Positions 9,354 to 19,795 of a DNA stretch of 64,000 nt are shown piece by piece. Numbering within the stretch: position 1 is the first letter of the stretch; each line of letters starts with the position of its first letter. The position numbers and the translations under genes were made by a program. The stretch comes from Alphaproteobacteria bacterium. GTDB lineage: Bacteria; Pseudomonadota; Alphaproteobacteria; DSM-16000; Inquilinaceae. The stretch spans positions 1 to 64,000 of the forward strand of contig JANQIX010000014.1 of assembly GCA_028281925.1 (NCBI GenBank). The letters are read 5' to 3'. Below the pieces are notes generated by a model. The model saw only the letters and a program-made list of their open reading frames with translations. It searched no databases and was not told the origin of the DNA.

Positions 9354-10304
9354 ATGCAACTTGTGCACAACGATCGAAAAGCGCCTGCGCCCCGCGACCA
9401 CTCGGCCCTTTGGTTTGTCTACCGTAGCCGGCAGATGGATGTCCTGCGTCGGTCCTATAACGGTCGTCGACTGATCGAAGCTTCGGAGCGGGCGGGGTTG
9501 CCCGCCCGGATCGTCCACCCTGACGAGGTCCAGCCGGAGGCGCTGATCGCAGGCACGACGCCTCGGCCGCTCGCCATGATCGCCCGCTCTGGCACCAAGA
9601 TGGGCCAATCCGGCAAGCGGCTGCTTGCCGCTGCAGATGCCTGCGGCGTGTTGACGGTGCCGGGTCCGAAGACACTGGCACTGGCGGAGAGCAAGTACCG
9701 CTCGGCCCTGACGCTGGCCGCCCAGGGGGTACCAACGCCGCTCACGCTGCCCGTCACGGCAGAGGCGTCTACGGACTGGCTGGGCGATGTCTTCGGCTAT
9801 CCGCTGGTGTTGAAGAATGCGATGGGCAGCAAGGGGCACAAAGTGCGCCTGTGCGAAACGCCGCAGGACTTCGCCGCACGGTTCGCCGAAGTCGAGGGCA
9901 AGGGGCCCGTTCTGGCGCAGCGTTATGTGCGTAGCAGCCATGGCCGCGACCTTCGCGTTATCGTGGTGGGGGGGCAGGCGGTCGGTGCGATGATCCGGTT
10001 GGCGCATGGGGACCAGCTCTGCTCCAATGTCAGCCTAGGCGCGTCGTCCCACCCGACGCCGATCACGCCGGAGATTGCTTCGATCGCAACGGCTGCGGCG
10101 TCAGCCATCGGTCTTGAGATTGCCGGCGTGGACCTGCTGTTCGACGACGGCGGGCTTATCGTCTGCGAGGTCAACACGGCACCCGGTCTGGAGAGGATCG
10201 AACAGGTGACCGGCCGCGATATTGCCGGCGCCATGGTCGCCCACATCCGCGAACGCCTGCCGAGCCAAGGAGGGCTCGTGCGGGCGAGCTTAGCGGTGCG
10301 GTGA
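9354..10304 (+). CDS. RimK-like ATP-grasp ligase
   Basis: A 316-residue ATP-grasp enzyme, a fold that joins a carboxylate to an amine using ATP. Recognisable parts are the VLKNAMGSKGHKV glycine/lysine loop (about 144-156), the AQRYVRSSHGRDLRVIVVGG segment and the metal-binding VCEVNTAPGLERIE near the end, all typical of RimK/LysX-type ligases. GGAGGG (9341-9346) sits 7 bases before the ATG. It lies directly after the P-loop NTPase gene, with no other biosynthetic gene nearby. The product could be a modified peptide, a glutamylated cofactor or an amino-acid conjugate; the sequence does not decide. Confidence 0.8.
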   Translation: MQLVHNDRKAPAPRDHSALWFVYRSRQMDVLRRSYNGRRLIEASERAGLPARIVHPDEVQPEALIAGTTPRPLAMIARSGTKMGQSGKRLLAAADACGVLTVPGPKTLALAESKYRSALTLAAQGVPTPLTLPVTAEASTDWLGDVFGYPLVLKNAMGSKGHKVRLCETPQDFAARFAEVEGKGPVLAQRYVRSSHGRDLRVIVVGGQAVGAMIRLAHGDQLCSNVSLGASSHPTPITPEIASIATAAASAIGLEIAGVDLLFDDGGLIVCEVNTAPGLERIEQVTGRDIAGAMVAHIRERLPSQGGLVRASLAVR

Positions 10305-10705
10305 GGTGCTGGCCGGTCGCCTGCCATCGCGCTTATTCAGCGGCGGTCGATTGGCGCCGCTGAAGCCCATCGATGTCGCTATCACGCCTCATATGATTAG
10401 CGGCCTTACGATAGAAGGCCGCCTTTTGTGGGCGCAAATGTCGCGCATCTACCCGCGTAGCGATGATTCAACCAATAAGATCCGCGACACTATTGTCCCG
10501 TCCGGCGGCAGGACCCTCCGCATCGTTGCCTTCAGCCGGCGACTTGCCAAGCGTTCCGCCCTGAGCGGCTGTTTCCAAGACGTCTCAGGTCTTGCTGAAC
10601 TATCGCGACGGTGGCAGGAATCAACAACCCATAAGTTTGTTAATGGTGATGACTTCTTACTTAAAGCGGTTGACGTGGAGGGGCGATGCCATACCATAGG
10701 ATGCC
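10305..10705 (+). other. 401-base intergenic region
   Basis: No convincing gene is seen between the ATP-grasp and PAS genes. It holds the terminator-like hairpin at 10400-10427. Near the right end TTGACG is followed by a weak TACCAT 16 bases later, which could be a sigma-70 promoter very close to the PAS start. The rest is unremarkable. Confidence 0.5.
10400..10427 (+). terminator. Rho-independent terminator after the ATP-grasp gene
   Basis: GCGGCCTT (10400-10407) and AAGGCCGC (10415-10422) form a perfect 8-base stem with a 7-base loop, followed by CTTTTG. It ends the NTPase/ATP-grasp transcription unit about 95 bases after the stop codon. Confidence 0.7.
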
Positions 10706-11233
10706 ATGTCGCGAGAACCGCTCAAGCTCGGCCTATATCAAATGGGCGATCTCTCGCTGCTGTCGGGAGGCGGCCGGGAGGTTTCCTTCACGCGACGGCC
10801 GCTGCGGCCGATGGAGAGCGGGCGCCATAGCTTTGTAATGCAGTTGTGGGAGGAGCGGCGCGGAACGCGCGTTGCGCCACGGCGTGCTGATTTCGATCCT
10901 TGGGATCTGACGCCCGTCCTGCCTTTGATCCTACTGGTGGACGTGTTGCGGAACCCGCTGGATTTCCGCTGCCGTTTGGCGGGCACGAAGGTCTGCGACA
11001 TCCATGGCGCGGAGGTGACGGGCCGCCATGTTCGGGACCTGATGCCGAGGCACTACAGCGAAAAGGTGTGGCGGGAGTACGCTGACCTAGTGGAGCACCG
11101 CGAACCTCAGCTTTGCGCTGTCGAATACACCAACCGGTTCGATCTGAGGCGGCGCTTCACTGTGCTGCGCCTTCCGCTCTCAAACGACGGGCAATCAGTC
11201 GACATGATCATGGTGGTCCACGACATCGACTGA
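10706..11233 (+). CDS. PAS_5 domain protein
   Basis: A 175-residue protein dominated by one PAS_5-type domain: LWEERRGTRVAPRRADFDPWDL, then LPLILLVDVLRNPLDFRCRLAGT and an EVTGRHVRDLMP loop. Proteins with a lone PAS_5 domain are widespread in Rhodospirillales and have no assigned reaction; they are presumed to bind a small ligand or cofactor. No output domain is present. The start is uncertain: ATG codons at 10701 (another frame) and 10742 are close, and there is no clear ribosome-binding site. It ends tail to tail with lepA. Confidence 0.75.
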   Translation: MSREPLKLGLYQMGDLSLLSGGGREVSFTRRPLRPMESGRHSFVMQLWEERRGTRVAPRRADFDPWDLTPVLPLILLVDVLRNPLDFRCRLAGTKVCDIHGAEVTGRHVRDLMPRHYSEKVWREYADLVEHREPQLCAVEYTNRFDLRRRFTVLRLPLSNDGQSVDMIMVVHDID

Positions 11234-11250
11234 CCGGGATATCCGGTCAG
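11230..11250. terminator. Bidirectional terminator-like hairpin
   Basis: CTGACCGG and CCGGTCAG form a perfect 8-base stem around GATAT. It lies between the convergent PAS_5 and lepA genes and overlaps the PAS_5 stop codon. The T-run is weak. Confidence 0.5.
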
Positions 11251-11261
11251 TCGCGCGTTCT

Positions 11262-13070
<1,809 letters not shown>

Positions 13071-13212
13071 GCGGCGTGGCTTACAGCTTTGATGTGGGAG
13101 ACGCGCCGCAAGATAGGTACGGCCAACGGCAATGGCAATGCGAGCACAAACGCCGAGGCGTCTGGTCGGTCAGCGTGTAGGCTTGCTCACCCACAGTGGC
13201 GGGAGATTGACG

Positions 13213-14451
13213 ATGGCAGCGGCCAAGCGGGCGATGGCGACGTTCAGCGGCGTTTCGGCGGCATTACTGCTGGCCTGGATGTCTGCTGCCTTGGCCGACG
13301 ATGAAGCCCAGAGACTATGTGCGGACCGACCGGACTGTGCCGTCCGTGAGGTGCTCGATGCCGGCACCGGGCCGGCCGGCGAGTCGTTGCGGGTCGCGGC
13401 TTTGGCCCTGCCGAGCCCGGACCCGTCGTGGCCGTGCCGTCCTCATGCGGAGGAGTATTGGCTGCTGGCGTCTGACGCCGCACCGGTGCGGCTGTTGGCA
13501 CTGTGCAACGACGGTTACGGGGCTGCCGGGATGGGGGAGGATGTGGTGACCGTCTCGGCCAACCGGCTCACCCATACGCAGCACGGCGGCTCCAACTGGC
13601 GCTGGTCGCAGTCCCGGGAACTCCAGCTTTCGCCCCTGCGCCTGCTGCAGGAGAGCGACCAGGGGTACTGGACCGTCGGCCTTAACGAAAGCGATGCGCA
13701 TTGGGATTGGCAGCGATTCTCAGGCGAGACTCGATGGTGGTCGCCACCGTGCGATACGCCGGAAGCGCAGCTGGATGACGCATGGCAGGCGCCCTATGCC
13801 TTTCATCCAATCCCCATGCTGCAATCCGAGGCAGTGGGGACAGCGTCCACGGACATGGTGCTCGGGACCTGCGCTCTGGAGATCGGCCCGGATGCCGGCA
13901 CCGGCTATGCCATCTGGGGCGAAGCGGATGCCGTCTTCCCGGACGGTGGCTGGATGCGCGTCGCCATGATCGCACCCGATCAGATGATCGTTTCAGTGCG
14001 ACAGCGTGGCTGGACTTCCGGCGCTGCGAGCTGGCTCCACGACGATCACCTGGAGCTGTGGCTTGGCCCGAGGCGGACCTATATCGACCACTGCATCGAA
14101 GACGGTGAGGCTCCGCGGCAATGGGCGATCATGATGGCCGATGGCGGCGTGATCCCGGCCTTCGGCGATCCGGTCGAACCGCCACGGATCGTGTCCCGCA
14201 CCGCACGGTCGGATGCCGATGGCGAGATCGTCAGCTTCCGGATCGCCCTGCCGGAGGCTCCGGAGAACCTTTCGGTCGTCTTCAGCAAAGGCGACGGGCA
14301 GGGCCGCCAGCTCTGGATGGTCGCCACCAGCGCTCTCGAATTCGGGGCCGCGGAGACTTTGGGTCGGACGCGGGAAATCGGTGCAGACGCGGTCCGTTGC
14401 GCTGATCATGATGGCTGGCTCGACCTCGTTGAAGCCGGCGCGCAGCCTTGA
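13213..14451 (+). CDS. Unknown exported protein, first of a two-gene unit
   Basis: A 412-residue protein with a signal peptide (about 1-30, ending SAALA) and a mature part rich in Trp, Asp and Gly with several Cys, suggesting a disulfide-bonded periplasmic beta protein. I do not recognise a family. The ATG at 13213 is chosen because GGGAG lies 7 bases upstream and the signal peptide starts there; the frame is open further upstream without such features. Its stop overlaps the TTG start of the next gene by 3 bases, so the two are probably co-translated. Confidence 0.75.
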   Translation: MAAAKRAMATFSGVSAALLLAWMSAALADDEAQRLCADRPDCAVREVLDAGTGPAGESLRVAALALPSPDPSWPCRPHAEEYWLLASDAAPVRLLALCNDGYGAAGMGEDVVTVSANRLTHTQHGGSNWRWSQSRELQLSPLRLLQESDQGYWTVGLNESDAHWDWQRFSGETRWWSPPCDTPEAQLDDAWQAPYAFHPIPMLQSEAVGTASTDMVLGTCALEIGPDAGTGYAIWGEADAVFPDGGWMRVAMIAPDQMIVSVRQRGWTSGAASWLHDDHLELWLGPRRTYIDHCIEDGEAPRQWAIMMADGGVIPAFGDPVEPPRIVSRTARSDADGEIVSFRIALPEAPENLSVVFSKGDGQGRQLWMVATSALEFGAAETLGRTREIGADAVRCADHDGWLDLVEAGAQP

Positions 14452-15389
14452 GCGCGAACCGTCGGCAGGGCGTAGGGAAAAGGTGGCTCTCAGCATCGGC
14501 CGGCGCGATCGTCCTGGCACTTGTGTGGACCATTGCGATTCCCTCGGTGGGCGACGAGGGCTGGCCCCCAACGTTCAGCGACCCAGCGCCTGTTCAGATC
14601 CTCGGCTATGACGGGGATGCGATGGAGCCGTTCCTGTCGAGGGACGGGCAGATTCTGTTCTTCAACAACCGCAATCACCCGGTCGAGCTCACCGACCTGC
14701 ATTGGGCCGTTCGCGTGGACGATCTCACGTTCCAATACCGCGGCCTGGTCGAGGGAGTGAACAGCGATACGCTTGACGGCGTGGCGACGATGTCTGCGGA
14801 CAGCCGCTTCTGCTTCGTGTCGACGCGGCAGTACTTCCAAACCTACGGCTCCGTCTATTGCGGCGCGTGGCGCGACGGTCGGGTTGACGACGTCGTTCTG
14901 CAGGTTGCGGCATCGCCCGGGCTCCTCGGTCGCGTCGTCTTCGATGTGGAGATCGCTGCAACAGGGGACTCTCTGATCGTCGCCGACGGACGGTTCGCAG
15001 GCGAACCGGTCCCGAGATCCGCCGACCTGCGCCTCGCCCGCGACGGACCCGAGGGTTTTCGGTTGTCGCCGGGCGACGACGATCTCTTCGCTGCGATCAA
15101 CACGGGGACATTGGAGTATGCCGCCGCTCTCTCCGACGACGGGCTTGAGCTCGCCTTCACGCGGCGGGTCGGTCGTCCGCCCTTCGCCGTTGCACGACTC
15201 TGGCTTGCCCGTCGCCCGCATGCCGATGCACCGTTCGCGTCGCCCGTCGAAATCGACGCCGCGGAGGGCTTCGTGGAGGGGCCGACCTTCTCTTCCGACG
15301 GGCGACTTCTCTATTTCCATAGGCGGGTCGGTGGCCGCTTCGAGGTCTGGCGCGTCGTCCGCTCTGCGGCTCAGGTGACCGCCGATTGA
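14448..15389 (+). CDS. Exported beta-propeller-like (PD40/TolB-type) protein
   Basis: A 313-residue protein with an N-terminal membrane/signal segment (about 13-32). Repeated motifs of the type EPFLSRDGQILFF, ATMSADSRFCF, AALSDDGLELAF and PTFSSDGRLLYF are characteristic of PD40/TolB-like propeller blades. The start is a TTG overlapping the upstream stop codon; no better start exists before the hydrophobic segment. The function is unknown; such proteins usually bind other proteins or polymers in the periplasm. The overlap with the previous gene suggests the two work together. Confidence 0.75.
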   Translation: MSANRRQGVGKRWLSASAGAIVLALVWTIAIPSVGDEGWPPTFSDPAPVQILGYDGDAMEPFLSRDGQILFFNNRNHPVELTDLHWAVRVDDLTFQYRGLVEGVNSDTLDGVATMSADSRFCFVSTRQYFQTYGSVYCGAWRDGRVDDVVLQVAASPGLLGRVVFDVEIAATGDSLIVADGRFAGEPVPRSADLRLARDGPEGFRLSPGDDDLFAAINTGTLEYAAALSDDGLELAFTRRVGRPPFAVARLWLARRPHADAPFASPVEIDAAEGFVEGPTFSSDGRLLYFHRRVGGRFEVWRVVRSAAQVTAD

Positions 15390-15412
15390 ATCAGGCGCTT
15401 GGCAACGGAGGA

Positions 15413-16237
15413 TCAGGGTTTGCGGCCTTCGTGCAAGGCCACGATCCCAAAGGTGAGATTGTCGTATTCGACGTCGGCGAACCCGCACTGCCGCAGTTCG
15501 TTCGCGAACGCGCGCTGAGACGGAAAGTCGTGAATGCCGCGCAGAAGATAGGAATAGGCGCTGCGATCGCCACTGGCCGCCAAGCGGCCGATGAGCGGCA
15601 TACACCAGTTCATGTAGATCAGATAGGCGCGGTGAACCGGGCCTGCGGGGATGCGCGAAGCCTCAAGGCACAAGAAGGTGCCGCCGGATTTCAAGACCCG
15701 CATCGCCTCGGTAAGCACGCGCGCGCGGTCGCAGATCTTCATGGCAAACGCGATCGAATAGAGATCGACCGAGTTGCTGGGGATCCCGCGCAGGTCATGT
15801 GCGTCCAGAATCGCGAATTCGAGATTGGCGCTGGTTGCCGCCAGCTTGCCCTTGGCGATCGAGAGCATGTTCGCACAGATGTCGGACGCGATCAGGCACT
15901 CGACCCCATCGACGTTCCGGCCCAGCCGGCGCAGCACGCGCACGGGGATGTCGCCTGTCCCCGTGGCGACGTCGAGGATCCGCCCTTGCGCCCGCTCGGC
16001 AATCCGGGCCGCCATATGGGATTTCCAAAGCCGGTGGATGCGCAGGCTGAACAGATCGCAGAGGCGGTCGTATCGCTCAGCGATCCGCGCAAAGACGTCG
16101 TCATCGGCGGGACTGAACGAGGCCGCGTTTCCGGCGTGATCAGAGCCGGCTACGTCCAAGTCCGCCTCTTTGGCGGGATCCAGCCTTGCTTGATGCGGCA
16201 GATCGGCTGCAAAGACTGCATCAGGGGGGCGGGACAA
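15413..16237 (-). CDS. UbiE/COQ5-like SAM-dependent methyltransferase
   Basis: A 274-residue class I methyltransferase. An N-terminal extension (about 1-45) precedes the UbiE-type FARIAERYDRLCDLFSLRIHRLWK segment. The SAM motif is LDVATGTGDIPVRV, followed by a DAHDL acidic loop and a C-terminal GIHDFPSQRAFANEL region typical of UbiE. It could methylate a quinone precursor, but the degenerate sequence and lack of ubiquinone neighbours leave a different substrate possible. It lies 15 bases upstream of no other same-strand gene; panC ends just in front of it (overlap of 17 bases). Confidence 0.8.
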   Translation of the reverse strand: MSRPPDAVFAADLPHQARLDPAKEADLDVAGSDHAGNAASFSPADDDVFARIAERYDRLCDLFSLRIHRLWKSHMAARIAERAQGRILDVATGTGDIPVRVLRRLGRNVDGVECLIASDICANMLSIAKGKLAATSANLEFAILDAHDLRGIPSNSVDLYSIAFAMKICDRARVLTEAMRVLKSGGTFLCLEASRIPAGPVHRAYLIYMNWCMPLIGRLAASGDRSAYSYLLRGIHDFPSQRAFANELRQCGFADVEYDNLTFGIVALHEGRKP

Positions 16238-17081
16238 GCACGTTGTCGATCAGGCGGGTGGTGCCGAGGCGGGCAGCGGCCAGCACGCGCGCCGGCCGGT
16301 CCGGCTGATCGAGGGGCTCGAGGTCGTCCGCGCCGCAGCATTCGAGGTAGTCGACCGAGGCGAACCCCGCCTTCAAGATAGCCGCCGCGCTTTCTTGCGA
16401 GGCCTGACGGGCCGGCGTTCCTGCAGCAATCGCTTCAGCCGCCCGCCGCAGGCCACGATGCAACGCTGGCGCGATCGCTCGCTCAGCCGATGTCAGGTAT
16501 TCGTTGCGGGATGAGAGCGCCAGTCCGTCTGCCTCGCGCACCGTCGGCACGCCGACGATCTCCACCGGGATGTCGAGATCGCGGGCCATGCGCGTGATGA
16601 CGACAAGCTGTTGGAAGTCCTTCTCGCCGAAATAGGCGCGGTCGGCCATCGCCTGCAGCAGGAGCTTCGTCACCACCGTCGTCACGCCGGTGAAATGGCC
16701 CGGCCGGTGCCCACCCTCCAGGCGATCGGTCAGGCCGGCGACGCTGACTGTCGTGGCGTGGCCATCGGGATACATCTCGTCAACCGACGGGGCGAATACC
16801 AGATCGGTCCCGTGGCGCGCCATCGCGTCCACATCCGCCGCCTCGCGCCGCGGATAGCGGCCCAGATCCTCGCCGGCGCCGAACTGCTTGGGATTGACGA
16901 AGATGGTCGCCACCGTGCGGCCGTTGGCTTTGGCCGAGGCATCGACCAGCGCCAGATGGCCGGCGTGCAGGGCACCCATGGTCGGCACCAGTCCGACGCC
17001 ATGCCCGTCCTTGCGCCAGGCCTGGACGTGCCGGCGCAGCTCGGCGACGGTGCGGACGATGGGCAGCGGGGCGGGCGCCAT
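16221..17081 (-). CDS. panC: Pantoate-beta-alanine ligase
   Basis: PanC joins pantoate and beta-alanine with ATP to form pantothenate, the coenzyme A precursor. The 286-residue length is normal. PTMGALHAGHL carries the class I nucleotidyl-transfer HxGH-type motif. Other conserved parts are IFVNPKQFG, the FGEKDFQQL segment and the LSSRNEYLT motif. The frame is open to 17279, but the ATG at 17081 starts the conserved region and lies 8 bases after the panB stop, giving a compact panB-panC operon. Confidence 0.97.
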   Translation of the reverse strand: MAPAPLPIVRTVAELRRHVQAWRKDGHGVGLVPTMGALHAGHLALVDASAKANGRTVATIFVNPKQFGAGEDLGRYPRREAADVDAMARHGTDLVFAPSVDEMYPDGHATTVSVAGLTDRLEGGHRPGHFTGVTTVVTKLLLQAMADRAYFGEKDFQQLVVITRMARDLDIPVEIVGVPTVREADGLALSSRNEYLTSAERAIAPALHRGLRRAAEAIAAGTPARQASQESAAAILKAGFASVDYLECCGADDLEPLDQPDRPARVLAAARLGTTRLIDNVLVPPP

Positions 17082-17089
17082 GGTCGCCG

Positions 17090-17917
17090 TCAATCCCGCT
17101 TGGCCGCGCCGAAACAGTGTTCCGGCCCTGGAAACTGGCGGCTCTTCACCTCCACGGCATATTGCTCGGCCGCGCTTGCCACAAGCTGGCCCATCTCGCC
17201 GAACCGCTTCACGAATTTCGGTGTGAACTCGGTGAACAGTCCGATCACGTCTTCGGTCACCAGGATCTGTCCGTCGCACTGCGGCGAAGCGCCGATGCCG
17301 ATGGTCGGGATCGGGATGTCGCCGGTGATCTCGCGGGCCAGCGGCTCCATCGTGCCTTCGATCACCATCGCAAAGGCGCCGGCCTCGGCAATGGCGTGCG
17401 CGTCCGCCACAATCCGGCGTGCCGCTTCTTCCGACCGGCCCTGGGCCCGGAAGCCGCCCATCTGGTTAACCGATTGCGGTGTCAGGCCGATATGACCCAA
17501 GACCGGAATGCCGCGTTCGGCCAGGAACGCCACGGTTTCCGCCATCTCGGTCCCGCCTTCCAGCTTCACGCCTTGGCAGCGCGTCTCGCACATCACGCGC
17601 GCGGCGTTGCGGAACGCGACCTCTTTCGATTCCTGATAGGTTCCGAACGGCATGTCGACGATCACGCAGGAGGTGCTTGATCCCCGCATCACCGCGTTGC
17701 CGTGGGCGATCATCATGTCCAGCGTCACGCCCAGCGTGCTGTCCAGCCCGTACAGCACCATGGCCAGGCTGTCGCCGACCAGGATCAGGTCGACATGGGG
17801 GTCGACCAGCTTGGCCACCTGGGTCGTGTAGGCGGTGAGACAGACGATGGGTTCGCCCCCCTTGCGGGCGGCGATCTCCGGCGTCGTCGTGCGCTTGATC
17901 CGGGTCTGGACGCTCAT
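17090..17917 (-). CDS. panB: 3-methyl-2-oxobutanoate hydroxymethyltransferase
   Basis: PanB transfers a hydroxymethyl group from methylenetetrahydrofolate to ketoisovalerate, the first step to pantothenate. The 275-residue protein has the conserved [24 protein letters not shown] and KLEGG motifs and the [11 protein letters not shown] segment. It is the first gene of the panB-panC operon. A separate ketopantoate reductase gene near 53 kb could supply the intermediate step. Confidence 0.97.
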   Translation of the reverse strand: MSVQTRIKRTTTPEIAARKGGEPIVCLTAYTTQVAKLVDPHVDLILVGDSLAMVLYGLDSTLGVTLDMMIAHGNAVMRGSSTSCVIVDMPFGTYQESKEVAFRNAARVMCETRCQGVKLEGGTEMAETVAFLAERGIPVLGHIGLTPQSVNQMGGFRAQGRSEEAARRIVADAHAIAEAGAFAMVIEGTMEPLAREITGDIPIPTIGIGASPQCDGQILVTEDVIGLFTEFTPKFVKRFGEMGQLVASAAEQYAVEVKSRQFPGPEHCFGAAKRD

Positions 17918-18005
17918 GGTTCGGGCCTGTCGGCTGCGGGCGGGCCGCGCACTTTAGAGCGCTGCGAAGGCCGGAGCCACGGCCTGCATCAAATCGTGGC
18001 CGCTC

Positions 18006-18797
18006 TTACGCCCGCGTCGTCGCCGTCAGGCCGCCGTCGACCACCAGTTCCGTGCCGGTGATATAGCGGGCCTTGTCGGATGCCAGGAACACGGCGGCGT
18101 TCGCCACGTCCCAGGCATCGCCCATGGTGCCCAGCGGCGGCTGGCGGTTGCGGCGGGCCAGCATGGCCTCTTCATCGCCGCCATAGGCGCCGGTCAGCGT
18201 GACACGCACGCGCGGCGTGTCCATGACACCGACCACGATGGTGTTGGCGCGGATGCCGAAGCCGGCATACTCCACCGCCATCAGCCGGGAAAACTGGACT
18301 GCGGCGGCCTTGGTGACGCCATAGGGCATGTGGGAATAGCCGATATGCCGCAGCGCGGCGATCGTGGAGGTGGTCAGGATGACCCCGGAACGCTGCGCCT
18401 TCATGTGCGGCAGCGCGGCCAAGGCGGAAATGTGCAACGCCGCGATGTTGGCGTCGGCGATGCGCCGCCAATCCTCCACCGTGGTCGCTTCCGGGTCGCC
18501 CGCCTTGCCGATGCCGACATTGTTGTGCAGCACGTCGATGCGCCCGAACTTCGCAATCGAGCGGTCAATCAGCGCCTGTATCGCCGCCTCGTCGGCCGCA
18601 TCCGCTGCGACCGCAATGGCGTTACCCCCTTCCTGAGCGATCAAGTCCGCCGTTTCTTCCGCCGCAGACGGGGTGACGTCCGCCACGGCAACCCGGGCGC
18701 CTTCGCGCGCATAAGCCACTGCGATCGCCTTGCCGATACCCCAACCCGGGGCAACCGACCCGCCGCCGATGACGACACACACCTTGCCCTCAAGCAT
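18006..18797 (-). CDS. Short-chain dehydrogenase/reductase
   Basis: A 263-residue SDR enzyme using NAD(P). It has the GGGSVAPGWGIGKA cofactor loop (longer than the usual TGxxxGIG), the NNVGIGKAGD segment, and the catalytic Ser/Tyr/Lys as STIAALRHIGYSHMPYGVTK. The C-terminus has the TGTELVVDGG end. The ATG at 18797 is chosen since it begins the Rossmann strand; upstream residues are not conserved. It follows an Lrp-type regulator gene by 37 bases on the same strand, so the regulator may control it. The substrate is unknown. Confidence 0.88.
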   Translation of the reverse strand: MLEGKVCVVIGGGSVAPGWGIGKAIAVAYAREGARVAVADVTPSAAEETADLIAQEGGNAIAVAADAADEAAIQALIDRSIAKFGRIDVLHNNVGIGKAGDPEATTVEDWRRIADANIAALHISALAALPHMKAQRSGVILTTSTIAALRHIGYSHMPYGVTKAAAVQFSRLMAVEYAGFGIRANTIVVGVMDTPRVRVTLTGAYGGDEEAMLARRNRQPPLGTMGDAWDVANAAVFLASDKARYITGTELVVDGGLTATTRA

Positions 18798-18834
18798 GGC
18801 AGGCTCCTTCCGCTTGCCTCCGGTCGGCGGGCGC

Positions 18835-19296
18835 CTAACCGGCATAGGACAACGGCAGCTCCGTCGTCCATTTGATCTCTTCCATGGCGAAGTTGGAGCT
18901 GACGTCGAACATTGGCACGGCCGCGATCAGGCGCTGATAGATGGCGTCATAGGCGCCGATGTCCGGCACCACGATACGTAGCAGATAGTCGATGTCGCCG
19001 CTCATCCGGTAGACCTCGACGATCTCCTCAAACGTCTCCACGGCTTGCGCGAAACGCTCCAGCCAGACGGCGTCGTGCTGGCTGGTCTTGATCCGCACGA
19101 ACACCGTGACCCCGACATTCAGCTTGGCGCGGTCCAAGAGCGCGACCCGGCTTCGGATCACACCCTGTGCTTCCAGATTCTGGATTCGGCGCCAGCATGG
19201 CGTGGTCGACAGGCCAACCTGCTCTGCGATGTCCGCAATCGACCGTGTCGTATCGCGCTGCAGCAACCTGAGAATTCGCCGATCGATCCGATCCAT
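18835..19296 (-). CDS. Lrp/AsnC family transcriptional regulator
   Basis: A 153-residue regulator with an N-terminal HTH (DRIDRRILRLLQRDTTRSIADIAEQVGLSTTPCWRRI as a whole; the recognition part is GLSTTPCWRRI) and a C-terminal RAM ligand-binding domain with the GDIDYLLRI motif. Family members respond to amino acids. It is transcribed with the SDR gene downstream and divergent from the DUF6356 gene. Confidence 0.93.
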   Translation of the reverse strand: MDRIDRRILRLLQRDTTRSIADIAEQVGLSTTPCWRRIQNLEAQGVIRSRVALLDRAKLNVGVTVFVRIKTSQHDAVWLERFAQAVETFEEIVEVYRMSGDIDYLLRIVVPDIGAYDAIYQRLIAAVPMFDVSSNFAMEEIKWTTELPLSYAG

Positions 19297-19461
19297 GAAA
19301 CACCGTTCGCGAAACTGATATATGGATAGAACCAGATGCTAGCATATCGCCGTTTCTCTGCCAAATTCGCCAACGTATTCTCACGCAGGCAACCTATCCT
19401 CGCCCCCCTTTGCCGTCGGCCTTGCTGCCGGTCAGGCAGGAACGAATAAGGAGAGGGTTGG

Positions 19462-19746
19462 ATGATCCGGAGACTGTTCACCGAGCACCCGGCCTCGGTC
19501 GGTGAGACCTATGGCGCGCATCTGATGATGGCCGGCGGCTTCAGCCTGCGTATGGTGCTGGGGGCCGCCGCCTGCCTTGTCCACGCGTTGCTGCCGTTCC
19601 TGTTCGTGAAGACCGGCAGTGCGATCATCACCGATCTGCACGGCCGCATGGTGACGCATCGCGATCGACGGCGGTGCGCTGGCACCGCCCCTGCAGATGC
19701 CGGCCCCGAAGCGCGCGTCGCGGCGTCGCCTGAGATGGTGACCTGA
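19462..19746 (+). CDS. DUF6356 small membrane protein
   Basis: A 94-residue protein with the family pattern FTEHPASVGETYGAHL at the start, one hydrophobic helix (about 26-50) and a short basic/Ala-rich tail. DUF6356 proteins are common in alphaproteobacteria and have no known function. An excellent ribosome-binding site, AAGGAGAGGG, precedes the ATG. It is divergent from the Lrp-type regulator. Confidence 0.8.
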   Translation: MIRRLFTEHPASVGETYGAHLMMAGGFSLRMVLGAAACLVHALLPFLFVKTGSAIITDLHGRMVTHRDRRRCAGTAPADAGPEARVAASPEMVT

Positions 19747-19795
19747 CCGCGGCCCCCCACCGGGCTGCGGGTTTCGCAAGTGCCTCGCGGTCGGA

